Of a DNA stretch of 64,000 nucleotides, positions 43,840-51,627 are shown one piece after another. Every line of letters starts with the position of its first letter. Within the stretch, counting starts at the first letter, position 1. This DNA is from Helicobacter fennelliae (lineage in GTDB: Bacteria; Campylobacterota; Campylobacteria; Campylobacterales; Helicobacteraceae): assembly GCF_900451005.1 (NCBI RefSeq), contig NZ_UGIB01000001.1, positions 62,001-126,000 of the forward strand, given 5' to 3'. Made by a program: the position numbers and the translations under genes. The notes below the pieces were generated by a model. The model was not told the DNA's origin and ran no database searches. It worked only from the letters and a program-made list of their open reading frames with translations.

Positions 43840-44811
43840 ATTACAACGCTTCATTCACAATATGACATCACAGCTATCGTGCGACAAAATAGCGATATAA
43901 GCAGAATCCAAAAATACTGCGCTGTGTATTATTACGAGAATCTAGAGCAGCTCATAGACTTTATGCACTCATCATCTTTTGATGGCGTAGTGCATTTGGC
44001 AACCTTGTATAAGCCTAGTCATACCCCAAAAGATATATACAATCTTTTACATTCAAACATCACCTTTGGCACTGAAATTTTAGAATCCTTACGAGCAAGT
44101 CAGAGCATAAGGTTTTTTATCAATACCATTACCTTTAGTCAATTCAATCAACAAGCAATATATGAGCCTGCAAGTTTTTATGACGCAAGCAAACAAGCGT
44201 TTTGTGATATTGTTAGATTCTATTCGCTTGAATATCCCCATATCAAGTGTATAAATCTCCTCCTTTATAATAGCTATGGCGCCAACGATACACGAGAAAA
44301 AATCTTTAATCTTTGGGCAAAAATATCTCAAAACCAAGAGTCGCTAGATATGAGCGGTGGAGAGCAATTTATAGACATAAGTCATATTGATGATATTATC
44401 GCTGGGTTTGATAAAGCCATAAAACTTTGTGCGCAAAATCAGCTTGAAAATAACGCAATCTATACGCTAGAAAACACTCCTCGACATACACTCAAAGAGC
44501 TTGGGGTGATTTTTGAACATGCAAGTGGCAAAAAGCTTCATATCAACTGGGGAGCGAAGCCATATAGAGTGCGAGAAAAAATGGATAGCCTCATTCATCA
44601 CGATAATAAACATATCTATAAACTTCCTGATTGGAAAGCCAAAAAATCACTTCAAAATGGCATTAAAGAACTTATACAAAGCATAAAAGAAACCAATGGG
44701 GGGGGGGGCACACAAGAAGTAATCACAAATCTAGAATCTAGATTCTGTGCATATACGCAAAAACAATATATAACCCTAGAATCTAACCCCTATCCTTTGG
44801 AGGTAGCATAA
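43762..44811 (+). CDS. NAD-dependent epimerase/reductase, tandem copy 2
   Basis: A 349-residue extended SDR with the same first ~26 residues as copy 1 (MPSSTLCSPKLKILLTGASG), after which the sequences diverge while remaining homologous: VHLATLYKPSH, FFINTITFSQF, SFYDASKQAFCDI (Tyr/Lys), HINWGAKPYRVREKMD near the end. It belongs to the RfbJ/RfbS-like group as copy 1 does. Eleven Gs at 44698-44708 keep a 33-residue tail (TQEVITNLESRF to LEVA) in frame up to a TAA that overlaps the ATG of copy 3. The shared 5' end and diverged body suggest exchange between copies at the repeat. Confidence 0.82.
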   Translation: MPSSTLCSPKLKILLTGASGFIGSNFITTLHSQYDITAIVRQNSDISRIQKYCAVYYYENLEQLIDFMHSSSFDGVVHLATLYKPSHTPKDIYNLLHSNITFGTEILESLRASQSIRFFINTITFSQFNQQAIYEPASFYDASKQAFCDIVRFYSLEYPHIKCINLLLYNSYGANDTREKIFNLWAKISQNQESLDMSGGEQFIDISHIDDIIAGFDKAIKLCAQNQLENNAIYTLENTPRHTLKELGVIFEHASGKKLHINWGAKPYRVREKMDSLIHHDNKHIYKLPDWKAKKSLQNGIKELIQSIKETNGGGGTQEVITNLESRFCAYTQKQYITLESNPYPLEVA

Positions 44812-44878
44812 TGCCCTCCTCTACCCTATGCTCTCCAAAGCTAAAGATTCTCCTCACAGGCGCGAGTGGATTTATCGG
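44695..44878 (+). repeat. Array repeat, copy 3 (with tract 15)
   Basis: 184 bp matching 43647-43829 apart from one extra G. A direct repeat about 1.05 kb apart with one whole gene between, so recombination would delete or duplicate exactly one SDR gene. Confidence 0.85.
44698..44708 (+). repeat. Poly-G tract 15 (11 G) at the 3' end of SDR copy 2
   Basis: Context ACCAAT(G)11CACACA. Eleven Gs: tail to TAATG at 44809-44813. Ten Gs would stop after four codons, as in copy 1. Confidence 0.95.
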
Positions 44879-45842
44879 GCAACAGGTTTTGCGCTATCTT
44901 TTATCACAAAATCATCAAGTCCTATGCCCCACAAGAAACCCGCACAAGCTCAAATCCTTTCACCATAAAAATTGCATTATCAAACGCACAGACATCTACA
45001 CGCAGAATCTAGATTTTATGCAAGGATATGATACGCTTATCCATTTAGCGTGGGAAAGTATGAATAATGTCTGTGATTATAAGCATATCGACATAAACTA
45101 CGCTCACTCTATGCACCTCATCAAACAAGCCATAACTTCTTACAAAATAAAAAATATAACGATTGCTGGAAGTTGCTTTGAGTATGGGACGCATTCTGGC
45201 AAAATAAATGAAAGCTTCATACCAAACCCCCAAACTTCCTATGGTATCGCCAAAACATTTCTTCATAAATCACTTGAACAATTCCAAAAAATATATCCAT
45301 TCCAGCTTAAATGGTTGCGGATTTTTTATCTCTATGGAGAGGGGCAAAACCCACACTCTCTACTTCCACAGCTCCAAAACGCCCTCAATCATAAGCAAAC
45401 AAACTTCAATATGAGCGGTGGAGAGCAATTAAGAGACTATCTTGACATAAAGATTGCCGCTTCTTATATCGCCAAAATAGCCCTACATCAAGATTTTAAT
45501 GGTGTGTGTAATATTTGCAGTGGAAGTCCTATCTCTGTGCGGATGCTTTGCGAGCGATATTTGCATAACACGCAACAATCCATTAACCTTAATCTTGGTT
45601 TCTATCCATACGCAGAATACGAACCTTTGGCTTATTGGGGAGACAATACAAAGCTTTTAAAACTCCTTGGGGGGGGGGGCATAGAGCGAAATAAAACACT
45701 CCATAATCAAAAAAATCCAAAAACACAACCTCTTAAATTCTCTTTTATAATCTTAGATTCTAGATGTCATAAGCATTCAACAAAATGCAATCAAACACTA
45801 GAATCTAAGCTAGATTCTCCAAAATCTTTGGAGGTGGCATAA
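44811..45842 (+). CDS. NAD-dependent epimerase/reductase, tandem copy 3
   Basis: A 343-residue extended SDR of a second subgroup, closer to copy 4 than to copies 1-2: LIHLAWESMNN, IAGSCFEYGTHSGKINES, Tyr/Lys in TSYGIAKTFLHKS, WLRIFYLYGEGQNPHSLLPQL and MSGGEQLRDYLD. These motifs are typical of NDP-4-keto-6-deoxysugar reductases/epimerases. The first ~22 residues are the shared cassette start. Eleven Gs at 45669-45679 (LLGGGGIERN) leave ~59 further residues in frame, ending ...LEVA and TAATG at copy 4; ten or twelve Gs would stop almost at once. Confidence 0.82.
   Translation: MPSSTLCSPKLKILLTGASGFIGQQVLRYLLSQNHQVLCPTRNPHKLKSFHHKNCIIKRTDIYTQNLDFMQGYDTLIHLAWESMNNVCDYKHIDINYAHSMHLIKQAITSYKIKNITIAGSCFEYGTHSGKINESFIPNPQTSYGIAKTFLHKSLEQFQKIYPFQLKWLRIFYLYGEGQNPHSLLPQLQNALNHKQTNFNMSGGEQLRDYLDIKIAASYIAKIALHQDFNGVCNICSGSPISVRMLCERYLHNTQQSINLNLGFYPYAEYEPLAYWGDNTKLLKLLGGGGIERNKTLHNQKNPKTQPLKFSFIILDSRCHKHSTKCNQTLESKLDSPKSLEVA
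45669..45679 (+). repeat. Poly-G tract 16 (11 G) at the 3' end of SDR copy 3
   Basis: Context CTCCTT(G)11CATAGA. Eleven Gs: ~58-residue tail to TAATG (45840-45844). Ten Gs: immediate TAG. Confidence 0.95.
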
Positions 45843-46981
45843 TGCGCGCCTCTGCTCTACACTCTCAAAAGCTAAAGATTCTCCTCACAGGCGCGAGTGG
45901 ATTTATCGGGCAGCATACACTTAGTGCCTTGCTTTCAACCCCTCACTACATCACAGCACTTTCAAGAGATCCAAGCAAAATCACCCCACACAAAAACCTT
46001 GAGATTATCAAAGCCGATATTTATGATCCATATTTTTGTCTTAACGCCAAATACGACATACTCATACATCTTGCGTGGGAAGGCTTGCCTAATTACCAAC
46101 AAATGTTTCATCTTGAGCGCAACCTTATGGCAAATTACACATTTATCAAAAACGCCATACATTCTGGTATTAAAAATATCACCATAAGTGGCACTTGCTT
46201 TGAATACGGAATCCAAAATGGCTGCCTCTCAGAATCAAGCCCAACTGCTCCAAACACAACCTACGCAATGGCAAAAGATTTTCTTCACAAAATGCTCCAA
46301 GAGCTATGCAAACACGAGCCGTTTAATCTGCAATGGTTGCGATTATGGTATGTGTATGGCAAAGGACAAAGCAAAAGCTCTATCCTATCGCAACTCCAAG
46401 CAAGCCTAGACAACAAAGAACAATCATTCAAAATGAGTAAAGGCGAACAGCTAAGGGATTATCTTGATGTCAAGCAAATGGCACATTTTATCGCCAATAT
46501 CGCCACACATCTTGAATTTAGCGGTGTATGCAATATTTGTAGCAATGAGCCTATCGCAATAAGAACTCTTGTAGAAAACTACCTCAAAACGACAAACCAA
46601 CACATAAAGCTAGATTTTGGGACGTATCCTTACTCAAATTATGAACCTTTGGCATTTTGGGGCGATAATACAAAGCTTTTAGAAATCCTCTCTGGGGGGG
46701 GGGCAGCAAACCTAAGTGATACTCTAGCCCTCATATTTTTTGCACTTTTCTTTATATTTTGGATTCTATTATTTTCAAACCTCATATATTTTAATTCTTT
46801 TAATTCTTTTGTCTGGATATATTCTGCCTTATCTTTGGCACTCTTTATTATCAAGATAGATTCTATTTTTATTCTTTATTTGACTTGCTACCTTGTAGTC
46901 CATTCAAAAACCCCCACATTGACTGCATATTTTTTATTTGCATTACCAACTTTTATCTCACTATTAAAGGATACACGATGA
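45842..46981 (+). CDS. NAD-dependent epimerase/reductase, tandem copy 4, with a hydrophobic tail
   Basis: A 379-residue extended SDR related to copy 3: LIHLAWEGLPNYQQMFH, ISGTCFEYGIQNGCLSES, Tyr/Lys in TTYAMAKDFLHKM, WLRLWYVYGKGQSKSS and GEQLRDYLDVKQ. Its start shares the stretch coding KLKILLTGASGFIG with the other copies, but the first residues differ (MRASALHSQ). The enzyme part ends near residue 285. Ten Gs at 46694-46703 then lead into a ~92-residue hydrophobic tail (LALIFFALFFIFWILLFSN and more) that could span a membrane, ending on the next start (ATGA at 46978). Nine or eleven Gs stop within a few codons. Confidence 0.8.
   Translation: MRASALHSQKLKILLTGASGFIGQHTLSALLSTPHYITALSRDPSKITPHKNLEIIKADIYDPYFCLNAKYDILIHLAWEGLPNYQQMFHLERNLMANYTFIKNAIHSGIKNITISGTCFEYGIQNGCLSESSPTAPNTTYAMAKDFLHKMLQELCKHEPFNLQWLRLWYVYGKGQSKSSILSQLQASLDNKEQSFKMSKGEQLRDYLDVKQMAHFIANIATHLEFSGVCNICSNEPIAIRTLVENYLKTTNQHIKLDFGTYPYSNYEPLAFWGDNTKLLEILSGGGAANLSDTLALIFFALFFIFWILLFSNLIYFNSFNSFVWIYSALSLALFIIKIDSIFILYLTCYLVVHSKTPTLTAYFLFALPTFISLLKDTR
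46694..46703 (+). repeat. Poly-G tract 17 (10 G) before the hydrophobic tail of SDR copy 4
   Basis: Context CTCTCT(G)10CAGCAA. Ten Gs: ~92-residue tail to TGA 46979-46981, overlapping the next ATG. Nine or eleven: early stop. Confidence 0.95.
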
Positions 46982-48105
46982 AAATATACTACGCAAAACC
47001 CTCAATCACCCAAAAAGAAATATCATACGCCACTGATGCTGCGCAAAATGGCTGGGGTGAGAAATGTTATGGATATATTGCAAAGTTTGAAGAAGCATTT
47101 AAGACATATCTTGGCGTCAAGTATGTTATAGCAACTTCAAGCTGCACGGGAGCTTTTACAATGGGACTTAATGCATTAGGCATAAAAGCTGGCGATGAGA
47201 TCATACTTCCTGATGTAACTTGGATTGCTTGTGCTTCTCCTATTTCACATATAGGAGCAAAACCTGTATTTGTCGATATTGATCCACTGACTTGGTGCAT
47301 AGATCCACAAAAAGTCCGCCAAGCTATAACTTCCAAAACAAAAGCTATTTTGTGCGTTCATCTTTATGGCAATGTATGCAATATGGAAGCATTATTTGAC
47401 ATAAGCAAACAATACAACATTCCTCTAATAGAAGATGCAGCCGAAGCACTCGGATCTACATATAAGCACCATAAATGTGGCAGTATGGGAGTATTTGGAA
47501 CTTTTTCTTTTCATGGGACAAAAACCCTAACAACAGGCGAAGGAGGGGCATTTGTAACAAATGATGAAGAGTTATACCAAAAAGTGCTGACATTATCAAA
47601 CCACGGACGCCCAGCAAATATTTATAAGCAGTTTTACTCTGTAACCAATGGCTATAAATTCAAAATGTCTAATCTCCAAGCAGCTATCGGATTAGCTCAA
47701 GTAGAAAGGGTCGAAGAGCTTGTGAAACGCAAAATAGAAATTCTTCATTACTACAAATCTCGCCTCACATCATATAATGGGGTAATGATGAATTATGAAA
47801 ACTCAGACATTATCAATAGCGCATGGATGCCAGCTGTCGTATTTGATAAACATTTACATATCACAAGAGAGAAGCTTCTTGAAGCATTTGCGAAGTATGA
47901 TATTGATGCAAGAGTGTTTTTTTACCCACTCTCAAGTATGCCTATGTATCAAAAAATGTATCAAAATATGCAACTTGAACGCATTAATATAAATGCGTAT
48001 GACATTCCCACTCGTGCGCTCAATCTCCCAAGCTACCATGATATGAGTATTGAGCAGCAAGATTATGTTATAAACATTATCACACAACTTTTGGAGGGCA
48101 AATAA
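46978..48105 (+). CDS. DegT/DnrJ/EryC1-family sugar aminotransferase
   Basis: A 375-residue PLP-dependent aminotransferase acting on NDP-keto sugars. Landmarks: IATSSCTGAFTMGLNALGIKAG, DEIILPDVTWIACASPIS, VDIDPLTWCIDP, IEDAAEALGSTY, and the PLP lysine in FSFHGTKTLTTGEGGAFVTND. The upstream part of the frame (46885 on) overlaps the SDR tail; the ATG at 46978 begins the conserved MKIYYAKPSITQKE. The tail of SDR copy 4 ends on this start codon. The next two genes encode a formyltransferase and an acyltransferase, so an N-formyl or N-acetyl amino sugar is the likely product. Confidence 0.9.
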   Translation: MKIYYAKPSITQKEISYATDAAQNGWGEKCYGYIAKFEEAFKTYLGVKYVIATSSCTGAFTMGLNALGIKAGDEIILPDVTWIACASPISHIGAKPVFVDIDPLTWCIDPQKVRQAITSKTKAILCVHLYGNVCNMEALFDISKQYNIPLIEDAAEALGSTYKHHKCGSMGVFGTFSFHGTKTLTTGEGGAFVTNDEELYQKVLTLSNHGRPANIYKQFYSVTNGYKFKMSNLQAAIGLAQVERVEELVKRKIEILHYYKSRLTSYNGVMMNYENSDIINSAWMPAVVFDKHLHITREKLLEAFAKYDIDARVFFYPLSSMPMYQKMYQNMQLERININAYDIPTRALNLPSYHDMSIEQQDYVINIITQLLEGK

Positions 48106-48968
48106 TGAAAAATCTTATATTTGCTCATGATAGGGTTGGATTCTCTTGTGTTAAATTTCTACTTCAGCACTATTTACACACAATTCGGCTTATCGTTGTT
48201 GCGCAAGAAAATCAAATCTCCACGCTCGCAAGAGAATATAATATTCCTGTGATTATTTTTGATAAAAAAACAATTATTACAGATATTTTGAAACAAGATT
48301 CTCAATTTGATTTTGGGTTTTTGCTTTGGTGGTCTTATATTATTGATAAAGATTTGATAAGCATTCCGCGTTTTGGCTTTATCAATACCCACCCAAGTCT
48401 GCTTCCTTTCAATAGAGGCAAGCATTATAGTTTTTGGGCGATTGTCGAGCAGAATCCATTTGGTGTGAGTCTTCATTTTGTAGATGAAGGCATTGATAGC
48501 GGAGATATTATCGCTCAAAAGGTTATTTCTTATGATTGGGAAGATACAGGCAAATCACTATATCAAAAAGCACAAAAAGCTATTGTCGCGCTCTTTAAAG
48601 CTCAATATAAAAAAATCATCACTCACTCTATCACGCGCACAAAGCAGAATCTAAATCAAGGAAGTTTTCATTATGCCAAGGAGATAGATTCTGCAAGCAC
48701 GATAGATCTTAATAAATCCTATATTGCTAGAGATTTATTAAATTTATTGCGAGCCAAAAGCTTTAAGCCACACAAAGGTTGCGTATTTAAGGCTTCTAAT
48801 GGGGGGGGGCAGCAAAAAAGAGTGGAAGCAAGAAAGAATCCCACACGCAAAACTACGAGATATATATCACCATCAAAAAATCTAAACCGCACAAAACTTT
48901 ATAAATACACTTTAAGCTATGTATATAATGCTCTATCTTCACAATGCAATATATGGAGATACGCATGA
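48105..48968 (+). CDS. Formyltransferase-family protein with a poly-G-dependent C-terminus
   Basis: A 287-residue protein with the formyltransferase (GART/Fmt-like) fold: FINTHPSLLPFNRGKHYSFWAI holds the conserved Asn-x-His-P-S-LLP, and GVSLHFVDEGIDSGDIIAQK the catalytic Asp. Similar enzymes (FdtF/VioF/WlaRD type) formylate NDP-amino sugars with N10-formyl-THF. Nine Gs at 48801-48809 follow GCVFKASN; the current frame then reads a basic 53-residue tail to TGA 48966-48968, overlapping the next ATG. With ten Gs the tail would be ~30 residues with YEIYITIKK, which looks more like the normal beta-strand end. Overlaps the aminotransferase stop by TAATG. Confidence 0.8.
   Translation: MKNLIFAHDRVGFSCVKFLLQHYLHTIRLIVVAQENQISTLAREYNIPVIIFDKKTIITDILKQDSQFDFGFLLWWSYIIDKDLISIPRFGFINTHPSLLPFNRGKHYSFWAIVEQNPFGVSLHFVDEGIDSGDIIAQKVISYDWEDTGKSLYQKAQKAIVALFKAQYKKIITHSITRTKQNLNQGSFHYAKEIDSASTIDLNKSYIARDLLNLLRAKSFKPHKGCVFKASNGGGQQKRVEARKNPTRKTTRYISPSKNLNRTKLYKYTLSYVYNALSSQCNIWRYA
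48801..48809 (+). repeat. Poly-G tract 18 (9 G) near the 3' end of the formyltransferase gene
   Basis: Context TCTAAT(G)9CAGCAA. Nine: tail ending on the next start (ATGA). Ten: shorter, family-like end about 60 nt before that start. Confidence 0.95.
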
Positions 48969-49636
48969 AATCTCCAAAACAAATTATTATATGGGGAGGG
49001 ATGGGGCAAGCAAAAGTGCTACATCAACTCATACGACAAACAAACTTCGGACAAGTGTGTGCTGTGTTTGACAATAATCCAAATATTACACCGCCATTGC
49101 AAAATATACCACTATATTATGGGCTTGATTCTTATAAGGATTTCATACAAACCATACATGATAAGAGCAATTATATGGGAATTGTAGCAGTAGCTTCTGG
49201 ACATAGAGGCAAGGATAGGATTGCTTTTTTGGAGATATTTCAAAAAGATGGTTTGCATACGCCAAATCTTATCCACAAACAAGCCACAATCCTATCACCC
49301 ATACACCACTCAATGCAAGAATATGGAATCCAGATTCTAGCAAATAGTATGATAGGCGTTGAAGTGCAATTAGGAAAAGGAGTGATTGTCAATTCTCTAG
49401 CAAATATAGAGCATGAATGCATCATTGGCAATGGTGTGCATATCGCACCAAGTGCGACACTTTGTGGCGATGTCAAAGTGGGGGATTATTCATTTATAGG
49501 CGCAAATGCTGTTGTTTTGCCACATCTTGTAATTGGTAAAAATGTCATTGTTGGTGCAGGAAGTGTTGTTACAAAAAATATTCCTGATAATTCTATCGTG
49601 TATGGAAATCCAGCGCGCATAAAGCCTTCATCTTAA
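48965..49636 (+). CDS. NeuD/PglD-like hexapeptide-repeat acyltransferase
   Basis: A 223-residue left-handed beta-helix acyltransferase. The N-terminal Rossmann-like part has IIIWGGMGQAKVLHQL, and the C-terminal half has hexapeptide repeats (GVEVQLGKGVIVNSLANIEH, GVHIAPSATLCGDVKVGDY, VVTKNIPDNSIVYGNPARI). The pattern fits enzymes that acetylate NDP-amino sugars (PglD, NeuD, PerB). Its frame overlaps the formyltransferase stop by ATGA. No homopolymer tract. A formyltransferase and an acetyltransferase in a row suggest alternative or two-site N-acylation. Confidence 0.87.
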   Translation: MKSPKQIIIWGGMGQAKVLHQLIRQTNFGQVCAVFDNNPNITPPLQNIPLYYGLDSYKDFIQTIHDKSNYMGIVAVASGHRGKDRIAFLEIFQKDGLHTPNLIHKQATILSPIHHSMQEYGIQILANSMIGVEVQLGKGVIVNSLANIEHECIIGNGVHIAPSATLCGDVKVGDYSFIGANAVVLPHLVIGKNVIVGAGSVVTKNIPDNSIVYGNPARIKPSS

Positions 49637-49670
49637 CTTGAAGATTCTATAAACTTTCAGCAAAACTTGC

Positions 49671-49676
49671 TATAAT
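49671..49676 (+). promoter_or_regulatory. -10 element for the GT2 gene at 49708
   Basis: TTGCTATAATCAATGC holds a perfect TATAAT 31 bp before the ATG, within the short gap after the acyltransferase gene. It suggests a separate transcript for the last two polysaccharide genes. Confidence 0.6.
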
Positions 49677-49707
49677 CAATGCTTATTTTAATATAAAGGT
49701 TACGACA

Positions 49708-50924
49708 ATGGATCACAATGTAAAAATAAGCATTTGCATTCCCTCAAGAAATGCTCTCAACTATGTGCGATACGCCATAGAGAGCGTTTTAAATCAAGAG
49801 TATGAGGATTATGAATTATTAGTAAGCGATAATCACTCAAATGATGGAACTTGGGATTATCTAAAAACACTTTCTCACCCCAAATTAAGAATAATGCAAC
49901 CGCCAAAAATGTGTTCGATGAGCGGACATTATGAGTGGTTACTCACACAGACAAAAGGTGATTGGGTAACAATCATCGGTGCAGATGATGGTATGCAGCC
50001 GTATTTTTTTACATTAGCGGATTATCTTATAGATTTGGCACATAAGCATAATGTTTATATTATCAATGGAGAAAGAGCATATTATTTTTGGGAAGGTTGT
50101 GAGAATCTCTATGGAGATATGCAAACAAATTTTATGTCTATTGAAAAATTTAGCATTAAAAATGCCAAAAAAGAGTTTTTTCCTCAGCTTCTGAGGGGGG
50201 GGGCTATTTTGGAATGCCTCAAATGTATGCAGGCTCGCTTGTGCATAAAGATGTCATAAACAAAATCAAAAACAAACAAAATGGAAGATTCTACTTTGAT
50301 ATTAATCCTGACGCGTATGGAGCATGCGCATTTGCAAGCATTAATGAATTATATATCCACTCTATGATTCCACTTATTTGGGTAGGAACCTCACCAAAAT
50401 CCACAGGCATTGACAATTCACAAAACAATAAAGAGCACTACATTCAAGCAAAAGAGGAGGAGATCATCTGCGCTCCTCTAATAAAAAGCTATGAATATGC
50501 CAAAATCAGCATTACAACTTGGATGTGGGAGGCGATGCTCCAAGCGTACAATCTGCAAGATGAAAAGACAAAAGCATTTTATCGTTCCAAAAAAGCCAAA
50601 TACCTCATCATCGCCACCGCCATAAGAACAGCAAAAAGTGATGAAGAGCTCACAAAACTCTATGAACTTGCAGATTTTAATGCCCTCAATCACACGCTTT
50701 TATCAATCCTAAGCAAAATCCTATGGCTTTATGACAAAAGGACGATTTTTGCTCGTGCTTTGAGAAAAGCTCTGCGAATGTGCGGTATCACTAAATATAT
50801 AAAAATTATGACTTTTTATCATTCCCAAACTCAAGTCAAAGATATGCTTGAGGCTTCACAATTAGTGCTAGAAAAAATCAACAAACAAAATCAAAAATGG
50901 TATAATCCACATTTACACAAGTAA
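49708..50924 (+). CDS. Family 2 glycosyltransferase, split by a poly-G tract (off as sequenced)
   Basis: Two overlapping frames form one GT2 enzyme. The N-terminal part has KISICIPSRNALNYVRYAIESV, ELLVSDNHSNDGTWDYL and WVTIIGADDGM (DxD-like), all in the first frame, which stops at 50259. The C-terminal part (in frame from 50214) has MYAGSLVHKDVINKI and WMWEAMLQAYNL. Nine Gs at 50195-50203 break it; ten would give LLRGGGYFGMPQM and a 405-residue protein. In the sequenced state only the nucleotide-sugar-binding half is made. A promoter candidate lies just upstream. Confidence 0.82.
50195..50203 (+). repeat. Poly-G tract 19 (9 G) inside the GT2 gene at 49708
   Basis: Context CTTCTGA(G)9CTATTT. 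Nine: stop at 50257-50259. Ten: full-length enzyme. Confidence 0.95.
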
Positions 50925-50941
50925 AATATCAAGGATACAAT

Positions 50942-51627
50942 ATGCTATTACGATGGGCTTATGATTGGCTAAAAAACAAAATCAAGCACAAAAAAACCAT
51001 ACAGCAATTTAACGCAAGATTCTATGCCAAAAATACGCACAATTTCACGCACCCTGCAAATATTTTCAACCTCGATAATGTTACCATTGGTAAAGCAACT
51101 TATGGAGTTATCGAAGTTTTTGACTATGAGAATAAAAACGCTAAGCTTATCATTGGTGATTTTTGCTCAATAGCTCTTAATGTGAGATTTCTTACGGGGG
51201 GGGGCATAACATATATAATTTCTCAACCTATCCGTTTCGCGCTTATTTTACACAAGAGCCAGAGCTAGGACCCACAAAAGGTGCAACTATCATCGGTGAT
51301 GATGTGTGGATCGGTCGTGATTGTCTCATCTGCTCTGGAGCGCATATTCCAAGAGGTTGCATAGTTGGTGCCGGAAGCGTGGTGAGAGGAAAGTTTGAGC
51401 CATATAGCATTATCATCGGTAACCCCGCACGATGCATAAAAAAGCGATTCTCTCAAGATATTATCTCTATCCTTGAAACTATCGATTTTGCCACCATGAC
51501 ACACGAGCAAATCACACAAAATCTCAATCTGCTTTACACGCAAGTAGATATACATATCGCACAAGAATTACAACACGCTCTAAAATCTAGTCATCATTGC
51601 GAGCAAATGCAAAAGTGCGTAAAGTGA
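50942..51627 (+). CDS. CatB-like hexapeptide acetyltransferase, split by a poly-G tract (off as sequenced)
   Basis: Two frames form one xenobiotic/sugar O-acetyltransferase of the CatB-like left-handed beta-helix family. The first (to 51268) has IGKATYGVIEVF and IIGDFCSIALNVRFLTGG; the second has GATIIGDDVWIGRDCLICSG, IPRGCIVGAGSVVRGKFEPYS (parts) and IIGNPARCIKKRF. Nine Gs at 51196-51204 separate them. Ten would give LTGGGHNIYNFSTYPF, and the His followed by STYPF is the normal active-site strand of this family, so the ten-G state is clearly native (228 residues). Last gene of the polysaccharide region. Confidence 0.85.
51196..51204 (+). repeat. Poly-G tract 20 (9 G) inside the CatB-like acetyltransferase gene
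   Basis: Context CTTAC(G)9CATAAC. Nine: stop at 51266-51268. Ten: native enzyme with the catalytic His region restored. Confidence 0.95.

Noticed and set aside
15311-51204. Reading the split genes as ordinary decayed pseudogenes
   Set aside because: Each break is exactly at a homopolymer tract, and a one-base change restores a full-length enzyme with conserved motifs on both sides.
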